NCBI GenBank assembly: GCA_963931865.1
Contig: OZ007515.1
Location: forward strand, 7,004,493-7,068,492
DNA from: Axinella damicornis
Lineage: Eukaryota > Porifera > Demospongiae > Axinellida > Axinellidae
Reading direction: 5' to 3'
Length of the DNA: 64,000 bases
In this document: piece after piece, positions 44,810-55,846 of the stretch
Position numbering within the stretch: the first letter of the stretch is position 1
Layout: each line of letters begins with the position of its first letter
The notes under the pieces: model-generated
Database searches by the model: none
Told to the model about the DNA's origin: nothing
Seen by the model: only the letters and a program-made list of their open reading frames with translations
Position numbers and translations under genes: made by a program

Positions 44810-45701
44810 AAGTCAAGTTTTACTGAGTTATGCGAACCACATTCACTCGATTTCCCTAATTGTCACGGCAACACCACAAGAATGTACATTAAGTGATTAT
44901 GAATTTAATTATCTCACGTGCCAGTCACATGGCGAAGATGGCGATGGTTGTGTGTGTGTTGACGGTTACCTAGCCATCCTCTGGCAACCAACGAAGAAGA
45001 AACAGACAGCTAGAGGGGAGGGAGAACTCTGTCACTGCCCCCTCGAACCGTCCTCAAGATCCAGCATCTCTGCCTCCGCCGACATAGCGGCACTTCACAG
45101 CGGGTCTACGGATGAAACCAGTAAGCGACTCGCAACGAGTGACCAGGTCGCCCGCAACTTACTCGGAACCTTACAGGAACTACTAGTCAGCCAGGAAACC
45201 TGTTGATAACAACCCTGGTCAAGGTGATGCAGAAGCACAGCAGGCTGCACCATAGATATAGCGTTTTATATCTATGACTGCACGTACACAGCAGCCCCTC
45301 CGCTCAGCTGATTCCCTTTGTCCCATGGCCCAGCCGTCATGTTAGTGGCATGGTGTCCAAGCTGTTAACTGCTGTTATGATATTATAGTAGTTGAGCAGA
45401 TCATATGATGCAAGATTTTAGGACGCGAAATGGCCACAACGAATTTTGTGGACGGTGCACGTGAGAAGGACGACGTTTAGTGGATGCAGTCCGAGTTGCA
45501 GACATAAATTGACGAATGTGTGTGCACAGGAGAGGCTAGACGTAGAGACTGAGTGTACAGATGTTGATGCAGGCTGAGAGGACAAGGGTGTGTACACATT
45601 TATATGCTGAGAGATCTAGAGATGTGAAGATGACGGATGGAGTGACATACTGAGGATCGAAGGATCATGTGCACACATGATTATGAGAGATACATAGAAA
45701 G

Positions 45702-46229
45702 CAGGGGCGGCGGCACGTATTTACAATTGGGGGGGCAAGATAATATTACACGCTGCCGGAGGCAGTGCATAGAGGCGCGTAGCGCCGATCAGTCCGTGCG
45801 AAGCGCGGAAAAAAATTTTCGCCTTCATTTTTCAGCTATCAGGATGGGCTCTCGTGGCACCTTCGTGCTTTTTGCACTGCAAGTCCAGATGTACGAGGAT
45901 TGCAGGTCCCGGGGCCGCGATATGTGCTTTCTTGCTCAAATTTCGCTCACGAACGTAATACGTACGTACACGGGTACCGGTATACTAGATTGCGGTCTCG
46001 TTCCCAAGCCGTTCGGTTTTAGCTAGCCAGTCGGCTGGCTATACGTCGATAGGCTTTTTAGCTGGACTTGCGCCAGATCAGCAACTCGATTCGCGTACAT
46101 CGTACGTACACAAGGTTAGCCGAGTCAGCCTAGTACTAAGTATAGGGCAGCCGTTGGCTGTTTAATAGTAGCTAGCTGCTAGGAGTTAGGGGGGGCGATG
46201 CACCCCTAACTATTTTTCGGGGGGGCGCT

Positions 46230-46265
<36 letters not shown>

Positions 46266-46279
46266 TGCCGCCGCCCCTG
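45702..46279. mobile_element. Family E TIR element with 5-bp duplication
   Basis: Ends CAGGGGCGGCGGCACG and its exact complement at 46264-46279. GAAAG flanks both sides. A run of over 30 C (46231-46264) precedes the right end. Its interior matches the nested element at 5413-5911 in opposite orientation. No transposase. Confidence 0.9.
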
Positions 46280-46917
46280 GAAAGTGAACTGGACTATAAT
46301 GGACTTCTGTCTTTCTCTGTGCCTTCCTGAGATATACTCCAGTCATTTTGTGGCTCTTATGATTATAATCAACATTACGTGACTGTACCCTGCTGATGGA
46401 TGATTTTTATGTGGTATGTAGCCAAGCATACTGCTGTGGCTTTCATTTTCTGGCACTGCTGTTTGCTCTTGGGCGGGCACACTTGGGCGAAATCCGCAAG
46501 AGTATCTATTGAAGCACTATTGTGCAGGTATGGCAATTCCCACTACATTCTTGTGGTCATCAAAATGATAGTTGTATGATAACAAGTTCTTATTTTGTCC
46601 GCATGGTTGTTAGTTCTGATCACCCTTAACTCAGGGCTTAATTGTGTCCCTCATCCTTCTACCTTTCCTGAATTTTTCTCTCATTCCTCTATCCCCTTTC
46701 CCTCTAATAAACAATGTACACTAGACATTCAATACATGAACAGTGAAAATGAAAGCATGACATTGTATATATTCATATTACAGCAACACACAAGTACAGG
46801 ATAATAATGGAAACCTGTACAATACAGCATGCATGCACATGGGTGTGTATGCAGCAACAGTGGAGTGAGAGGAGGAAGGTAAATTCACTGATGTACATGT
46901 AGTAGCAGGATACATAC
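46280..46917. other. No gene seen
   Basis: The expected continuation of the farnesyltransferase gene (minus strand, C-terminal two thirds) was looked for here and not found. The sequence is AT-rich with short open frames only. Confidence 0.45.
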
Positions 46918-47915
46918 CTAATGTCAAGTTCTCCATCCTCATGGGATGATAAACCCTCCATCACTCTGGTGAAAGCTCAGCAGAAACTGCTGAAGGTTGG
47001 GTGTGCAAGGTCAAAGGTCACTAAGTCAGAGGCAATTAGGTCAGAGGCCAACGCAACAGTACCTGTCAATGGCGTCAAATGCTTCCGCTGTTCCTATGGA
47101 GCACAAAGCCATCACAGAGGCATAGGTGGGTGCCAGGTGGGGCAACTGACCCGGTCCTCCTGCAAAGACGACAGATCGTTCGAAATCTGGGTGCGTTAAA
47201 CCATAAAGAATGAGAAGGGTTAAAGAAATAGCTGACCTCCGAATCCACCTGTGGGTCTTGGCACCATGACAGAAAGTCGACGATATCTCCTGCTAAATCT
47301 GGTGGTACGCTACCTCCCAGGAGTGATATGGAGTGGAGGACCCAGTAACAAACCTTACACGAGGAAACGAAAAGGAAGACTGATCGGTGACGGCCAATAG
47401 CCAGTGGTCTAGCCTCATTCCTAGGTTCTATTCCATAGGGAGGTAGCACGCCAACAAAGGTCGGAATTTGGCAAGTAGCAGTCATTTGCATTTGCTTATC
47501 AATGACGTAACAGAGGAGGACACCACAATAGAGGGTGCTGTGGCTAAGGGTACTCTGTAGGTATGCACATAATGGGCCATTTCAGGTAGGCAGCCATTGA
47601 GTCATGCGTCTCCAGGCAGGTAGACTTGCACCTTATCATTAAATTACCGTGTAACATTACATGCATAATTATTCCTAAATTCCATAAGTGCCATACTGGC
47701 ATGGTAGGACACTGTGTCTAGCAGGAGTTGGGACACCTGCCTATAACATACCCAGGGTTGGCTGGCGTCCAGAGTACTGAATGAGGTGGGCAGGTGGCGT
47801 ATGCCGTCTGAGGTAAGCCAAGTGTTTTCGCCGCAAGAAGTACAGTAGACGTCTTCTCCAATGTCTGAATCCCTTAATCGGCTACAAATCTCCGCTACCA
47901 CTGCCTCAATGTTCC
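46918..47915 (-). pseudogene. FNTB: Protein farnesyltransferase beta subunit, truncated fragment
   Basis: Four exons on the minus strand match the N-terminal third of FNTB, which carries the zinc and lipid sites of the prenyltransferase. Exon 47915-47752 encodes GIRHLPTSFSTLDASQPW. Exon 47353-47237 encodes VCYWVLHSISLLG and DFLSWCQDPQ. Exon 47159-47063 encodes GGPGQLPHLAPTYASVMALC and GTAEAFDAID. Exon 46989-46918 encodes FLLSFHQSDGGF and then HEDGELDIR. A G is missing before GGFGG in the second exon. An extra C lies in the last exon, and the last two exons do not share phase. The catalytic Zn ligands and all later repeats are absent down to 46280. It is a decayed or badly assembled copy; the upstream first exon was not found. 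Confidence 0.8.
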
Positions 47916-47924
47916 CTTGTGTGC

Positions 47925-48065
47925 GTGAGATGTGTGTGCGTGTGCGTGCATGTGCGAAGTGTGCGTGCATGTGCGAAGTGTGCGTGCATGTGCAAAGTGT
48001 GCGTGTGCGTGCATGTGCGAAGTGTGCGTGTGCGTGCATGTGCGAAGTGTGTGTGTGCGTGTGGT
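47925..48065. repeat. TG-rich minisatellite
   Basis: Units GTGTGCGTGCATGTGCGAA repeat with small variations, about six to seven times. It ends just upstream (in gene direction) of the first recognised FNTB exon and would lie in its intron. Confidence 0.85.
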
Positions 48066-48247
48066 AAGTATGCATTTGTATGTCAGTGGTTAGTATGTGC
48101 GTACAAATTTGAAGGGTGATGCAGTCACTGTGACTGTACATGTGGTGCTTTAATATAGGAGCGACCTCCACCTGTCTTGCTTGACCTGTACATCAGGATG
48201 GAGCTACACCACAGCAGTCAAACCGCTGATCATAGCTGGTCAAACTG

Positions 48248-48967
48248 GATCAGTTGGAATATACGGCACCTCGGAAATTAATTAATTATTCGAGTGGGCG
48301 GGGCTAGGCGAGTCACGTGGTGGTGTTGCGGGGTTAATTAAGTGCATGCGCGCGGTATAGGTAGTCGCCCATGCGCGCGCTATAGTAAATTAAGTTCATG
48401 CGCGCGGTAGTTTGGCAGCAAAATGCAATTGAGTAAACTGCAGAGCTACTGCAATCCAAGGTTTGAGTCTGTAGTCTTGTGGCCCTCAGCTGCACTAACT
48501 GAACTCAGACTTGTGACTAGTGACCTGCAACTGCTCAATCATGTCCCTGCTGGAGATAGGTCCAGTGTTGTTTGGAAGAGTGGAGAGAATCACTATCGTT
48601 TCCTATCATTTTCGGATGATTCTTGTGACTTTTCAGTCGATTCTTGTCACTTTTGTACGCCTCCACCATACTTTTATGTCGTTAATATGTCGTCGATACC
48701 ACCTGGCACCATGGATTCAAGTATAAGGACTGACACACCTTTGTCTGAGCTTTTTTCATTCGCTCGCTGCACGAAGTGACCATAGCAGGGCATGCTGGCC
48801 GATCGCTTGGACAGACCCCACGAAGCTAGTCTCGCGGGGCCAGACGCCCACCACGAAGCGCTAAGCAGCCACTTTTACGGCTCGGCAACACCACCACGTG
48901 ACTCGCCTAGCCCCGCCCACTCGAATAATTAATTAATTTCCGAGGTGCCGTATATTCCAACTGATCC
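48248..48967. mobile_element. TIR element with arms of about 78 bp
   Basis: The left arm (GGATCAGTTGGAATATACGG, then CACCTCGGAAATTAATTAAT and GGCGGGGCTAGGCGAGTCAC) and the right arm at 48885-48967 are complements with very few changes. A 119-codon frame (48423-48779, plus) inside has no recognised domain. CATGCGCGCGGTA occurs two to three times near the left. Confidence 0.85.
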
Positions 48968-49237
48968 GTCCAACTTTTGACCCGCAAATTATCCCAGCTG
49001 TTGAGTCGTGGAGTGGCTTTGCGAGATGACAAGAGATGTTAGATGGTAGAAACTTGGTGTTGCCATCTAGCAGTATAGGCCTCGCGAGACTTCTCTCTTG
49101 TACGCCCGGCCCACGTGTGTGACTTCTAAATGTGGGCTGGAATGGGCTTGGGATTCAATATTTGAGCGGGCAATGCGCTAACTGCACTGGGCCCTCTGTA
49201 TCAAAATTTCCACTACGGAGCAGCTGGCTCGTTCCCA

Positions 49238-49453
49238 TCATCCCAGACTCGGAATTCCAGTAAAGGTCAGGTGTGCAATAAATAGAAAAGGCGCGTAGGA
49301 GCCTTGCTCTAGCAGCTCTCCTTGAAGCGGAGATGGAAGCGGGATGGGTGTCTCCGCGTTTTTCTGATGGCTGTCCAAGAAATACCCATCCATTGTCGTC
49401 CACTGCGTCGAGGAAAAGGTGGGTGAGACAGAAAATTCTTCGAAATCGGCCAT
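49238..49453 (-). CDS. Unrecognised short reading frame, possible first exon
   Basis: ATG at 49453 (minus) opens a 71-codon frame: MADFEEFSVSPTFSSTQW, then LDSHQKNAETPIPLPSPLQG. The composition is typical of a protein N-terminus and it lies upstream of the FNTB fragment on the same strand, but no donor with the required phase was seen. It could be an unrelated first exon or chance. Confidence 0.25.
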   Translation of the reverse strand: MADFEEFSVSPTFSSTQWTTMDGYFLDSHQKNAETPIPLPSPLQGELLEQGSYAPFLFIAHLTFTGIPSLG

Positions 49454-50102
49454 GAGATGGAGCCTGATTGTTTAATAGACATCTTCATCCCATATAGTCC
49501 CTAGCTATGTATAGGGACCACATAATACACTGTCTATAATTTTGCATCAGCCACTTTCACAATGTTTGTACCCTGACTGTGTGTGTGTGAGGGGAGGGGG
49601 TTGAATGTGAAAGTGCCGCTTGGCTATAATTTATTAATTATGTTATTATTTTCCCCCCTCTCTTCAGCCTAGTTCCCACGTGGCCTGGGAGCTAGGCTAC
49701 TCTCTCCATTGCTGCCAATTTAGTTGTGGCAATGAAGATTTTATCTTTTCTTCTCTGCTCCCCCAGGCCTGCTCCCAAGGACGAAGATGAGATGATGGAG
49801 GCTAAGTTTGAGTACATTGACCGAATCTTCAACGTTGTGAGGCCCAGATGATTGCTGTACATGGCCATCGATGAAGTGGTGAGTGTTTTTCCAAGGAAAA
49901 TAGAGTGATGGCCAGTCCAACTCCACCTCTTGAAAAACAAAGAAACGAGGGGAAATGCCACTCAGTCTCATCCCATCCGTATTAATGTAGTCCATTAGTC
50001 CTGGTCATGATAACAGGTACATGTACTGATCAGCGAATGATACCACGTTTGATGATACCTACCTGTGAACCAGAACCTCTCCTCCTCTTCTGTCTGCTGA
50101 CA

Positions 50103-50325
50103 GGCCCCCCGTGCCAAGATGAGCCAGGAGAGGTCTCGGAGGTTCAGGGCAGCCAAAGAGAGCATGTGAGTGCAAGAGTGCATGATGACATCATCATCAT
50201 CGCCCTGCAATGAGTCATTGCAGGGCGATGATGATGATGTCATCATGCACTCTTGCACTCACATGCTCTCCTTGGCTGCCCTGAACCTCCGAGACCTCTG
50301 CTGGCTCATCTTGGCACAGGGAGCC
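50103..50325. repeat. Inverted duplication of an XRN2-like exon
   Basis: The exon at 50104-50165 plus 48 bp of its intron is repeated in reverse complement at 50216-50325, with only a few mismatches and a loop around CAATGAGTCATTG. The copied strand still reads AGATGAGCCAG and TCTCGGAGGTTCAGGGC. A transcript would fold into a hairpin of about 110 bp. Confidence 0.9.
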
Positions 50326-50724
50326 AATGACGACGATGTCATCATGCGCTCTTGCAATCTCATTCTGTCAAGTTTCACCACAAAGGTTGTGTTGGTATAC
50401 CGTTACAAAGTTGTGTTACAGCTGAACCTTCTTGCAGTGAAAAGATTGATGAAATCTGGCGAATCCGTGAGTCTCGTGGCTGTGAGCTCCCTCCAATGAA
50501 GCCTGCAAGCTCCCATTTTGACAGCAACTGTATCACTCCCGGCATGGAGTTCATGGCGAGGCTGGCCGTGTGTCTGCAGTACTACGTCAATGACCGCATG
50601 AACTCCAACCCAGCGTGGCAGGGAATCAAGGTGTGATGTCATTGTGATGTCACCATCTACATGTAAACTGTGATGTGGTAGCTAGAGCATTGGCAATAAG
50701 TGTTGATAGGCTGTATCTTTCCCT

Positions 50725-51305
50725 CCTTCTACTCCCTCTCCCTCTCCCTCTCCCTCTCCCTCCCTCCCTCTCACCTTTCTCCCCCTCCCTCTGTCCCTGC
50801 CTTTCTCCCTCCCCTTCCTCCCTCCCCTTTCTCCCTCTCTCTCTCTTCCCTCACTACCTCTCTCCCTTCCTCTCCTTCCTTCCCCTCTCCATCCTCCTCT
50901 TCCGACAGGTCATCCTCTTCGGTGTGAATGTCCCAGGGGAAGGAGAGCACAAGGTAGTGGACATCCCTTTTGTACTGGTGCTTCCTTGGTTGGTGTTTTA
51001 CAAACCTGTTTCTCTCCCCTCCTCTCCTACCAATCCTTCCTCTCCCTCCTCCACCTCCTCCACCTCTACGCTCCCATCTCCCTCCTCCATCATCTCCTCC
51101 CTCTGCCACTCCCTCAATACCCTGCCTCCTGGTGCCACTCCCCATCCTCCTCCCTCTACCACTCCCTTTATACGTACCCTGGGCCCCCTTTATCCCCTCC
51201 TGGTGCCACTCCCCCTCTCCCTGTACCTTCCCCACTACCCCTGCCACTGCACTTCCCCCTCCTGTTACCACTCCCCTCTCCCTGTACCTTCCCCACTCTC
51301 CTCCC

Positions 51306-51336
<31 letters not shown>

Positions 51337-51450
51337 TTCCCCCTCCCCTCCTGGTGCCACTCCCCTCTCCCTCTACCTTCCCCACTATCCCCGCCACTCC
51401 CCTTACACTTCTCCCTTCTGCACCCCTACACTCCTCCCTCCCTCATCCTC
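50725..51450. repeat. Pyrimidine-rich low-complexity introns
   Basis: CTCCCT/CTCCCC repeats at 50725-50905, then C- and CT-rich sequence at 51000-51450 with a C run of about 27 at 51306-51336. A diverged internal unit (CTCCTGGTGCCACTCCCC) recurs at about 51125, 51205 and 51350. Long open frames here are composition artefacts. Confidence 0.85.
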
Positions 51451-51715
51451 CTCAGGGTAATGGTTCGCCGGCAGCGCGGCACCCCGGACCACGACGCTAA
51501 CATGCACCACTGCCTCTACGGTGCCGACACTGACCTCATCATGCTCGAACTTGCCACCCATGAATCCCACTTCACGATCTTGAGAGAGGAGTTCAATCCC
51601 AACCATCCAAAACCCTACGAGATCTGTGGACAAGATGGTACGTATATATGAAGCTCGTTAGGACAGATCACTGGACAGTAACCTGGACTACATGTAGTAT
51701 TGCACCTGTGTTATG

Positions 51716-51770
51716 CAAGAGTGCGTGATGACATCGTTGTTATTGATAACGATGATGTCATTGCACTTGC
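51716..51770. repeat. Short palindrome related to the exon hairpin loop
   Basis: GCAAGAGTGCGTGATGACATC and its rough complement surround GTTATTGATAAC. The same AAGAGTGCATGATGACATC word occurs in the inverted duplication at 50170 and again near 50340, so it is a small dispersed palindromic repeat. Confidence 0.65.
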
Positions 51771-51779
51771 TGGCTAAGT

Positions 51780-52768
51780 TTGTTGGATTGAGCTCGTCTT
51801 TGGAATGGTGAACTTAGATAGATACTTTTCAATTGGAATGTCTCATCATCCAGTGGCTGGTCTTCCTGAGAGTCCTGCTTAAACCCATTGATTTGTTCTG
51901 GAAATGGATTAACTGAGTACATGTACATGTGTATACTCTACACCTGCCTACGTACATGTATTAGAAAAAAGGCTATAGCATGAGCGTGAGCTGGTGGATG
52001 CAGCCTGAGTCTGCCCAAGTATCCACAAGGCACATACTGCGTGTGGGAATAGGCCCATGATAGTCTCGGAATCAGACTCCCAACCCAATGGGGGAGGCGG
52101 AGTCTTGTACCAGGCCCATGGTAGTCTCGGAACCATACTGGGAGTCTGGTACCGGGACTAAGCCCATGGCTGATGCATTTCTGTATTGCTTATCTCTGTG
52201 TGTTCTGATCCACTGTAGGTTACAATATGAAGGAATGCATGGGCGCACCCAGAGAAAAGGCGGGAGAGGTATTCACGCTACTTTTAGCGATGAAAAGCTG
52301 GGCGGGGCCTGGGAATGAGGCTAGTATTCATTAGCAGCTGCATTTCTCATGGTAGTCTAGTGTGTATTTGTGTGTAGTACTTGCAGTCACATGACCTTCT
52401 GAATAAACCCAGTACCCCAGAATCAGAATGGGAAGGAAAGCCTGCAAGAATTGTGCATGTGACGCGGTGCCATGTGTGGTGATGTCACTGGAAGCTGTGG
52501 TTGCTGTCATGTCCTCGGCTGGATGCCAAACGGTCTCCAACTGGCATCTTCCTGGTTCCCCAAGATGTCACAGTGGCACTATCCTCGTTCCCAGGTCCAG
52601 CCCATGGCCTGGGAATGAGGATACAGTGGCATTGTGTCACATGCAAAATCCCTCCCGGCTTTCCTGAAGAAGTATATCCAAAGCTGCGAAACAATACCTG
52701 TGCCTGCGGGAGGGTTGAAGCCTGGTATGAGGGTAGAGAAGCAACACAGCCCTGGGTTTGTATACAGT
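51780..52768. other. No gene seen; repeat fragments
   Basis: Contains a pair of TAGTCTCGGAA blocks (52060-52160), a right-half family B end (GGGCCTGGGAATGAGGCTAG at about 52303-52322) and another near 52585-52620. The expected middle exons of XRN2 are not visible here. Confidence 0.5.
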
Positions 52769-52913
52769 AGTTATTGCACTCAAGCAGGTCTCTTTGCTCA
52801 GCTGTTGCTGACCTGAGGGATGCTCTATACACCTGTACATATCACCAAGGGCGAAGCCCGAGGTGATTATAGGTGCATCCCAAAGGTCTCTAAACTGCTT
52901 GAGTGCAATAACT
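52769..52913. repeat. Short TIR element
   Basis: AGTTATTGCACTCAAGCAG at the left and its exact complement at 52895-52913, with further matching GAGACC/GGTCTC and a central CACCAAGGGCGAAGCCCGAGG hairpin. 145 bp, no coding content. Confidence 0.8.
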
Positions 52914-53334
52914 GGCAGACTGAGGGCTATATGTTTTGGTGTCTATTGGATTTTAAGACTTCATCAAGTTCAAAATATCAAAGCACATTATGCATACCAT
53001 ACTCTAGAGGGTGGAGGAACAACACACAGTTCTCACTTCATGACGACCTCACTGCTCTCCTCAATGTAATTTGATGAGTTTGCCACTTCAACTGGCTTTA
53101 CCGAGAAGAGCTTCATTTTCTTGCGGCTCAAAGATCTGAGAGAGGTGTGTATGCTTCTAGTTAAATGATGTCATCCCTATATATGGTTGGGGTCATGGGT
53201 CAGTATACCACAGTGACGGTTGTGTTTGTCTTTCAGTACTTGGAGAGAGAGCTGAGAATTGATGGACAGCCTTTTCCTTTTGACCTTGAGGTAAACAGCC
53301 TTCGATCATGTGACATAATGATATCTCTCCATCT

Positions 53335-53553
53335 TATCCATGCCTCCTCTTCCTCTCTCTCCCCTCCATCCCCTCCCCTTCTTTGCCCGCTTCTCTCTCT
53401 CCCTTCCACTCTCCCCTCCACTCTCCTTCCTATCTCTCCCTCTCTCTCCCCCTCCCTCCCTCTCTCTCCCCCTCCCTCCCTCTCTCTCCCCCTCCCTCCC
53501 TCTCTCTCCCCTCCCTCCCTCTCTCTCCCCTTCCTCTCTCTCTCCTCCCTTCA
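53335..53553. repeat. CT-rich microsatellite
   Basis: Units of about 20-26 bp, CCCTCTCTCTCCCCCTCC, in tandem, ending at the acceptor TCCCTTCAG of an XRN2-like block. Confidence 0.85.
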
Positions 53554-53677
53554 GAGGGCAATTATGACTGGGTGTTCATGTGATTCTTTGTTAGAAATGA
53601 CTTCCTTCCACATCTGCAAATAAGGTTTCTGGCCATTCTATTGTGCGACCATGCATACTCCCCGCCTCCACCACGTG

Positions 53678-53811
53678 TAGCCTCATTCCCAGGCCTGGGA
53701 ACGAAGCTACAACATATGTAGCCTCGTTCCCAGGCCCCCCATCCGCCTGGGAACAAGGTTATAACACGTGTAGCGTCGTTCCCAGGCCCCATCCAGCTTG
53801 GAACGAGGCTA
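53678..53811. mobile_element. Three family B mini-elements in tandem
   Basis: Three head-to-tail palindromes of about 34-44 bp (TAGCCTCATTCCCAGG, TAGCCTCGTTCCCAGG and TAGCGTCGTTCCCAGG starts) are separated by 9-bp spacers CAACATATG and TAACACGTG, with ACCACGTG before and AAACACAC after. The spacers resemble each other, as expected from repeated insertion or copying of the target. Confidence 0.75.
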
Positions 53812-53819
53812 AAACACAC

Positions 53820-54002
53820 ACACAGTACAACTCACACACACACACACGCACACGCACACATACTGCAGAATTCAAACTTGCACAGTGTACACTTCACACA
53901 CACAGCCACACACATGCCCACACACACACACGCACACACACACACATGCTCACAGACACACACTCACTCAGACGCATACACACACACACTCATGCTAACA
54001 CA

Positions 54003-54058
<56 letters not shown>

Positions 54059-54060
54059 CA
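53820..54060. repeat. CA microsatellite
   Basis: (CA)n with CG and TG interruptions, pure over about 54001-54050. It lies in the interval before the last XRN2-like block. Confidence 0.9.
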
Positions 54061-54224
54061 GGGATGCCCCTCATGGAATTGGTTCTACCCGTTTCCTCAG
54101 ACTTCAAGAACATTGGGCAGCTCCGAAATGACTTTGACTGTGGCACAGAACCGTTCAAGCCTCTGGAGCAGCTGATGGGAGTGTTCCCGGCCGGCAGTGG
54201 AAACTTCCTGCCTGAGTCATGATG

Positions 54225-54482
54225 AAGAAGGAGGTTGGTGGAGGAGTGGGGAGGGGAGTGGGAAGAAGGAGCATGGGACGAGCCTATGAGAGGAATAAGG
54301 AGGGGACAACTTGTCGTAGAAAGGAGGAAGGGACGAGGGTACAGGAGGAGGGGACAAGTGAACAGGAGGAGGGGACAGGGGGAGGGGATGAAGGTACAGG
54401 ATGAGGGGACAAGGGGACAGGAGGAGGGGACAGGGGAGGGGATGACGGTACAGGAGGAGGGGACAAGGGGACAGGAGGAGTG
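54225..54482. repeat. GGAGGGGACA minisatellite
   Basis: Purine-rich units such as ACAGGAGGAGGGGACAAG repeat with variation directly after the last XRN2-like stop. Confidence 0.85.
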
Positions 54483-55103
54483 AGTGAAATCTCACATTAA
54501 TTATACACAGTTTAATGATTGCAGAACCCGACAGTAATAATGCAATTAAATTCTACATCTGTGTGCCTGATAGCGATCACAGCACTTCTTTTCTATGCAT
54601 CTCCATCTCTGGTAGGCACTGTTTGAGCTTACACACTCACAGAGTTGAATGCCTATTGCAGACCTGTCGAAGATGACTGAGCATCACTGACTGCTTGAAG
54701 TTGAGTGAACCAATCTTGTGTTATTGGTAGGCTATGAGCTTTGGCTAGCTATATCAATTTTAACTACAGTTGGAGATACGTAGATACCTGAAGTATGTAG
54801 GGTGCAACCCTTGAAAAGAGGAAACATTTTTTTAGTCACCATTCAATGCTGAGGTCAACTATTGTCTGCTGTCTCAAAACCTACACTCTCAGCAACTGAG
54901 TGGGTGTTGAGCTAAATCAACTGTATAGCACAGCAAGGCTTACAGCAGGAGGTTGGACGCAAGTCGTATGGCCATGTACATACCTGTATACAGTAGTAAG
55001 TATGAAACCGTAGTGCTTGCCTGGTGCTGTGTGTAGTGGTATAGCAGACTGGCCAGTCAACTCAGCAGGCATGCCAGTGCATTGACTGCAATACTGTGTG
55101 TGT
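54483..55103. other. No gene seen
   Basis: Unique-looking sequence with short frames only. No element ends were recognised. Confidence 0.45.
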
Positions 55104-55207
55104 GGTTGGTGGAGCTTTTGTCTCGCCACCGAAGTGCCGAGACACAGTGCTGGATGCTTAGGTACGTCGCTTTTCGCAATGCGCCCGCGCTAGTGTTGCT
55201 CTACACT
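55104..55207. repeat. Dispersed repeat shared with 36285-36430
   Basis: Shares CACCGAAGTGCCGAGACACA, GTGCTGGATGC and TTTTCGCAATGCGCCCGCGC with the copy at 36.3 kb. It is directly followed by the family F element. Confidence 0.7.
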
Positions 55208-55212
55208 CTTAA

Positions 55213-55717
55213 CCCTTTAGGGCCCATAGCGCCAAATGTCGTCATAATACTTTCAGCTTCATCATGTGACTTCCGGCAATGTCCTTGGGAGATAGGTTCT
55301 GCGACAGCAGAAAGGGCAGGACAAGGGGAGGTGGGTGGGTGCACCCGGAGGGTGCAAACAGCATGGCCGTGTCTGGGCTCCGCGGTACAAAGGTCTTGGT
55401 CGGCACTGGGAGGGCCATTTCCATCGTTTTTGGCATAAATGGGGTCAGAAAGTAGCCGTCTGGCTTTGTAGGGCCTCCATTTCCAGCATACGTCGCCCGT
55501 TTTTCAGCTACAGTGGGTTGCCATTTCTCGGGAGACTTGATTGTAAGTCCGTTAATTGGTGGGTGTGGTTAAGTCACGTATACGCTTAGTATGGCTGAAA
55601 TTACCTGTGTGAGCAGTTTCGAGCCCAGCAATGCCAAGGAACAGAAATTAGGGTATGTTTAAGTGTTGTATAGACTGAAAATCACCTAAAGAAAGAAAGA
55701 ATTTGGGCCCTAAAGAG
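55213..55717. mobile_element. Family F element, complete copy
   Basis: Starts CCCTTTAGGGCCCATAGCGCC and ends TTTGGGCCCTAAAGAG, short complementary ends of about 14 bp. About 95 percent like 636-1127 by eye. Includes a GGGTGCACCCGGAGGGTGC palindrome. No coding potential recognised. Confidence 0.85.
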
Positions 55718-55721
55718 TTAG

Positions 55722-55846
55722 CCCTTTAGGGCCCATAGCGCCAAATGTCGTCATAATACTTTCAGCTTCATCATGTGACTTCCGGCAATGTCCTTGGGAG
55801 ATAGGTTCTGCGACAGCAGAAAGGGCGGGACAGGGGGAGGTGGGTT
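55722..55846. mobile_element. Family F element, truncated second copy in tandem
   Basis: Restarts with CCCTTTAGGGCCCATAGCGCC four bases after the first copy and stays near-identical for about 125 bp until GGGGGAGGTGGGT, where it breaks off. Confidence 0.85.

Larger units (their letters stand above)
49767..54222 (+). pseudogene. XRN2: XRN2-like 5'-3' exoribonuclease, degenerate multi-exon copy
   Basis: Exon-like blocks in XRN2 order: 49767-49878 (PAPKDEDEMMEAKFEYIDRI), 50104-50165 (RAKMSQERSRRFRAAKES), 50438-50630 (FDSNCITPGMEF), 50909-50953 (VPGEGEHK), 51456-51637 (GADTDLIMLELATHE), 53079-53144 (KSFIFLRLKDLRE), 53237-53290 (YLERELRIDGQPFPFDLE), 53555-about 53625 (YDWVFM, FFVRNDFLPHL) and 54101-54222 (GTEPFKPLEQLMGVFPAG). 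In-frame TGA codons occur at 49849, 53581 (normally Cys) and 54220 (normally Trp). Exon phases mismatch at 50953/51456 and 53290/53555. The N-terminus, roughly 250 residues before the last block, and the C-terminus are missing. XRN2 degrades RNA 5' to 3' in the nucleus; this copy cannot. Introns are retained, so it is a duplicated rather than retroposed pseudogene. Confidence 0.85.

Noticed and set aside
44952..45206. 84-codon plus frame rich in Ser/Ala (SSRSSISASADIAALH)
   Set aside because: Coding-like composition, but no ATG in good context, no splice partner and no domain.
47861..48171. Cys/His-rich frames around 48 kb
   Set aside because: Products of the TG-rich minisatellite, not metal-binding proteins.
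50675..51460. Long Pro/Ser-rich and Gly/Arg-rich frames on both strands
   Set aside because: They lie in CT-rich low-complexity introns and are composition artefacts.
53878..54222. His/Thr-rich frame leading into the last XRN2-like block
   Set aside because: The first part is CA microsatellite; only the part after 54101 is homologous to XRN2.
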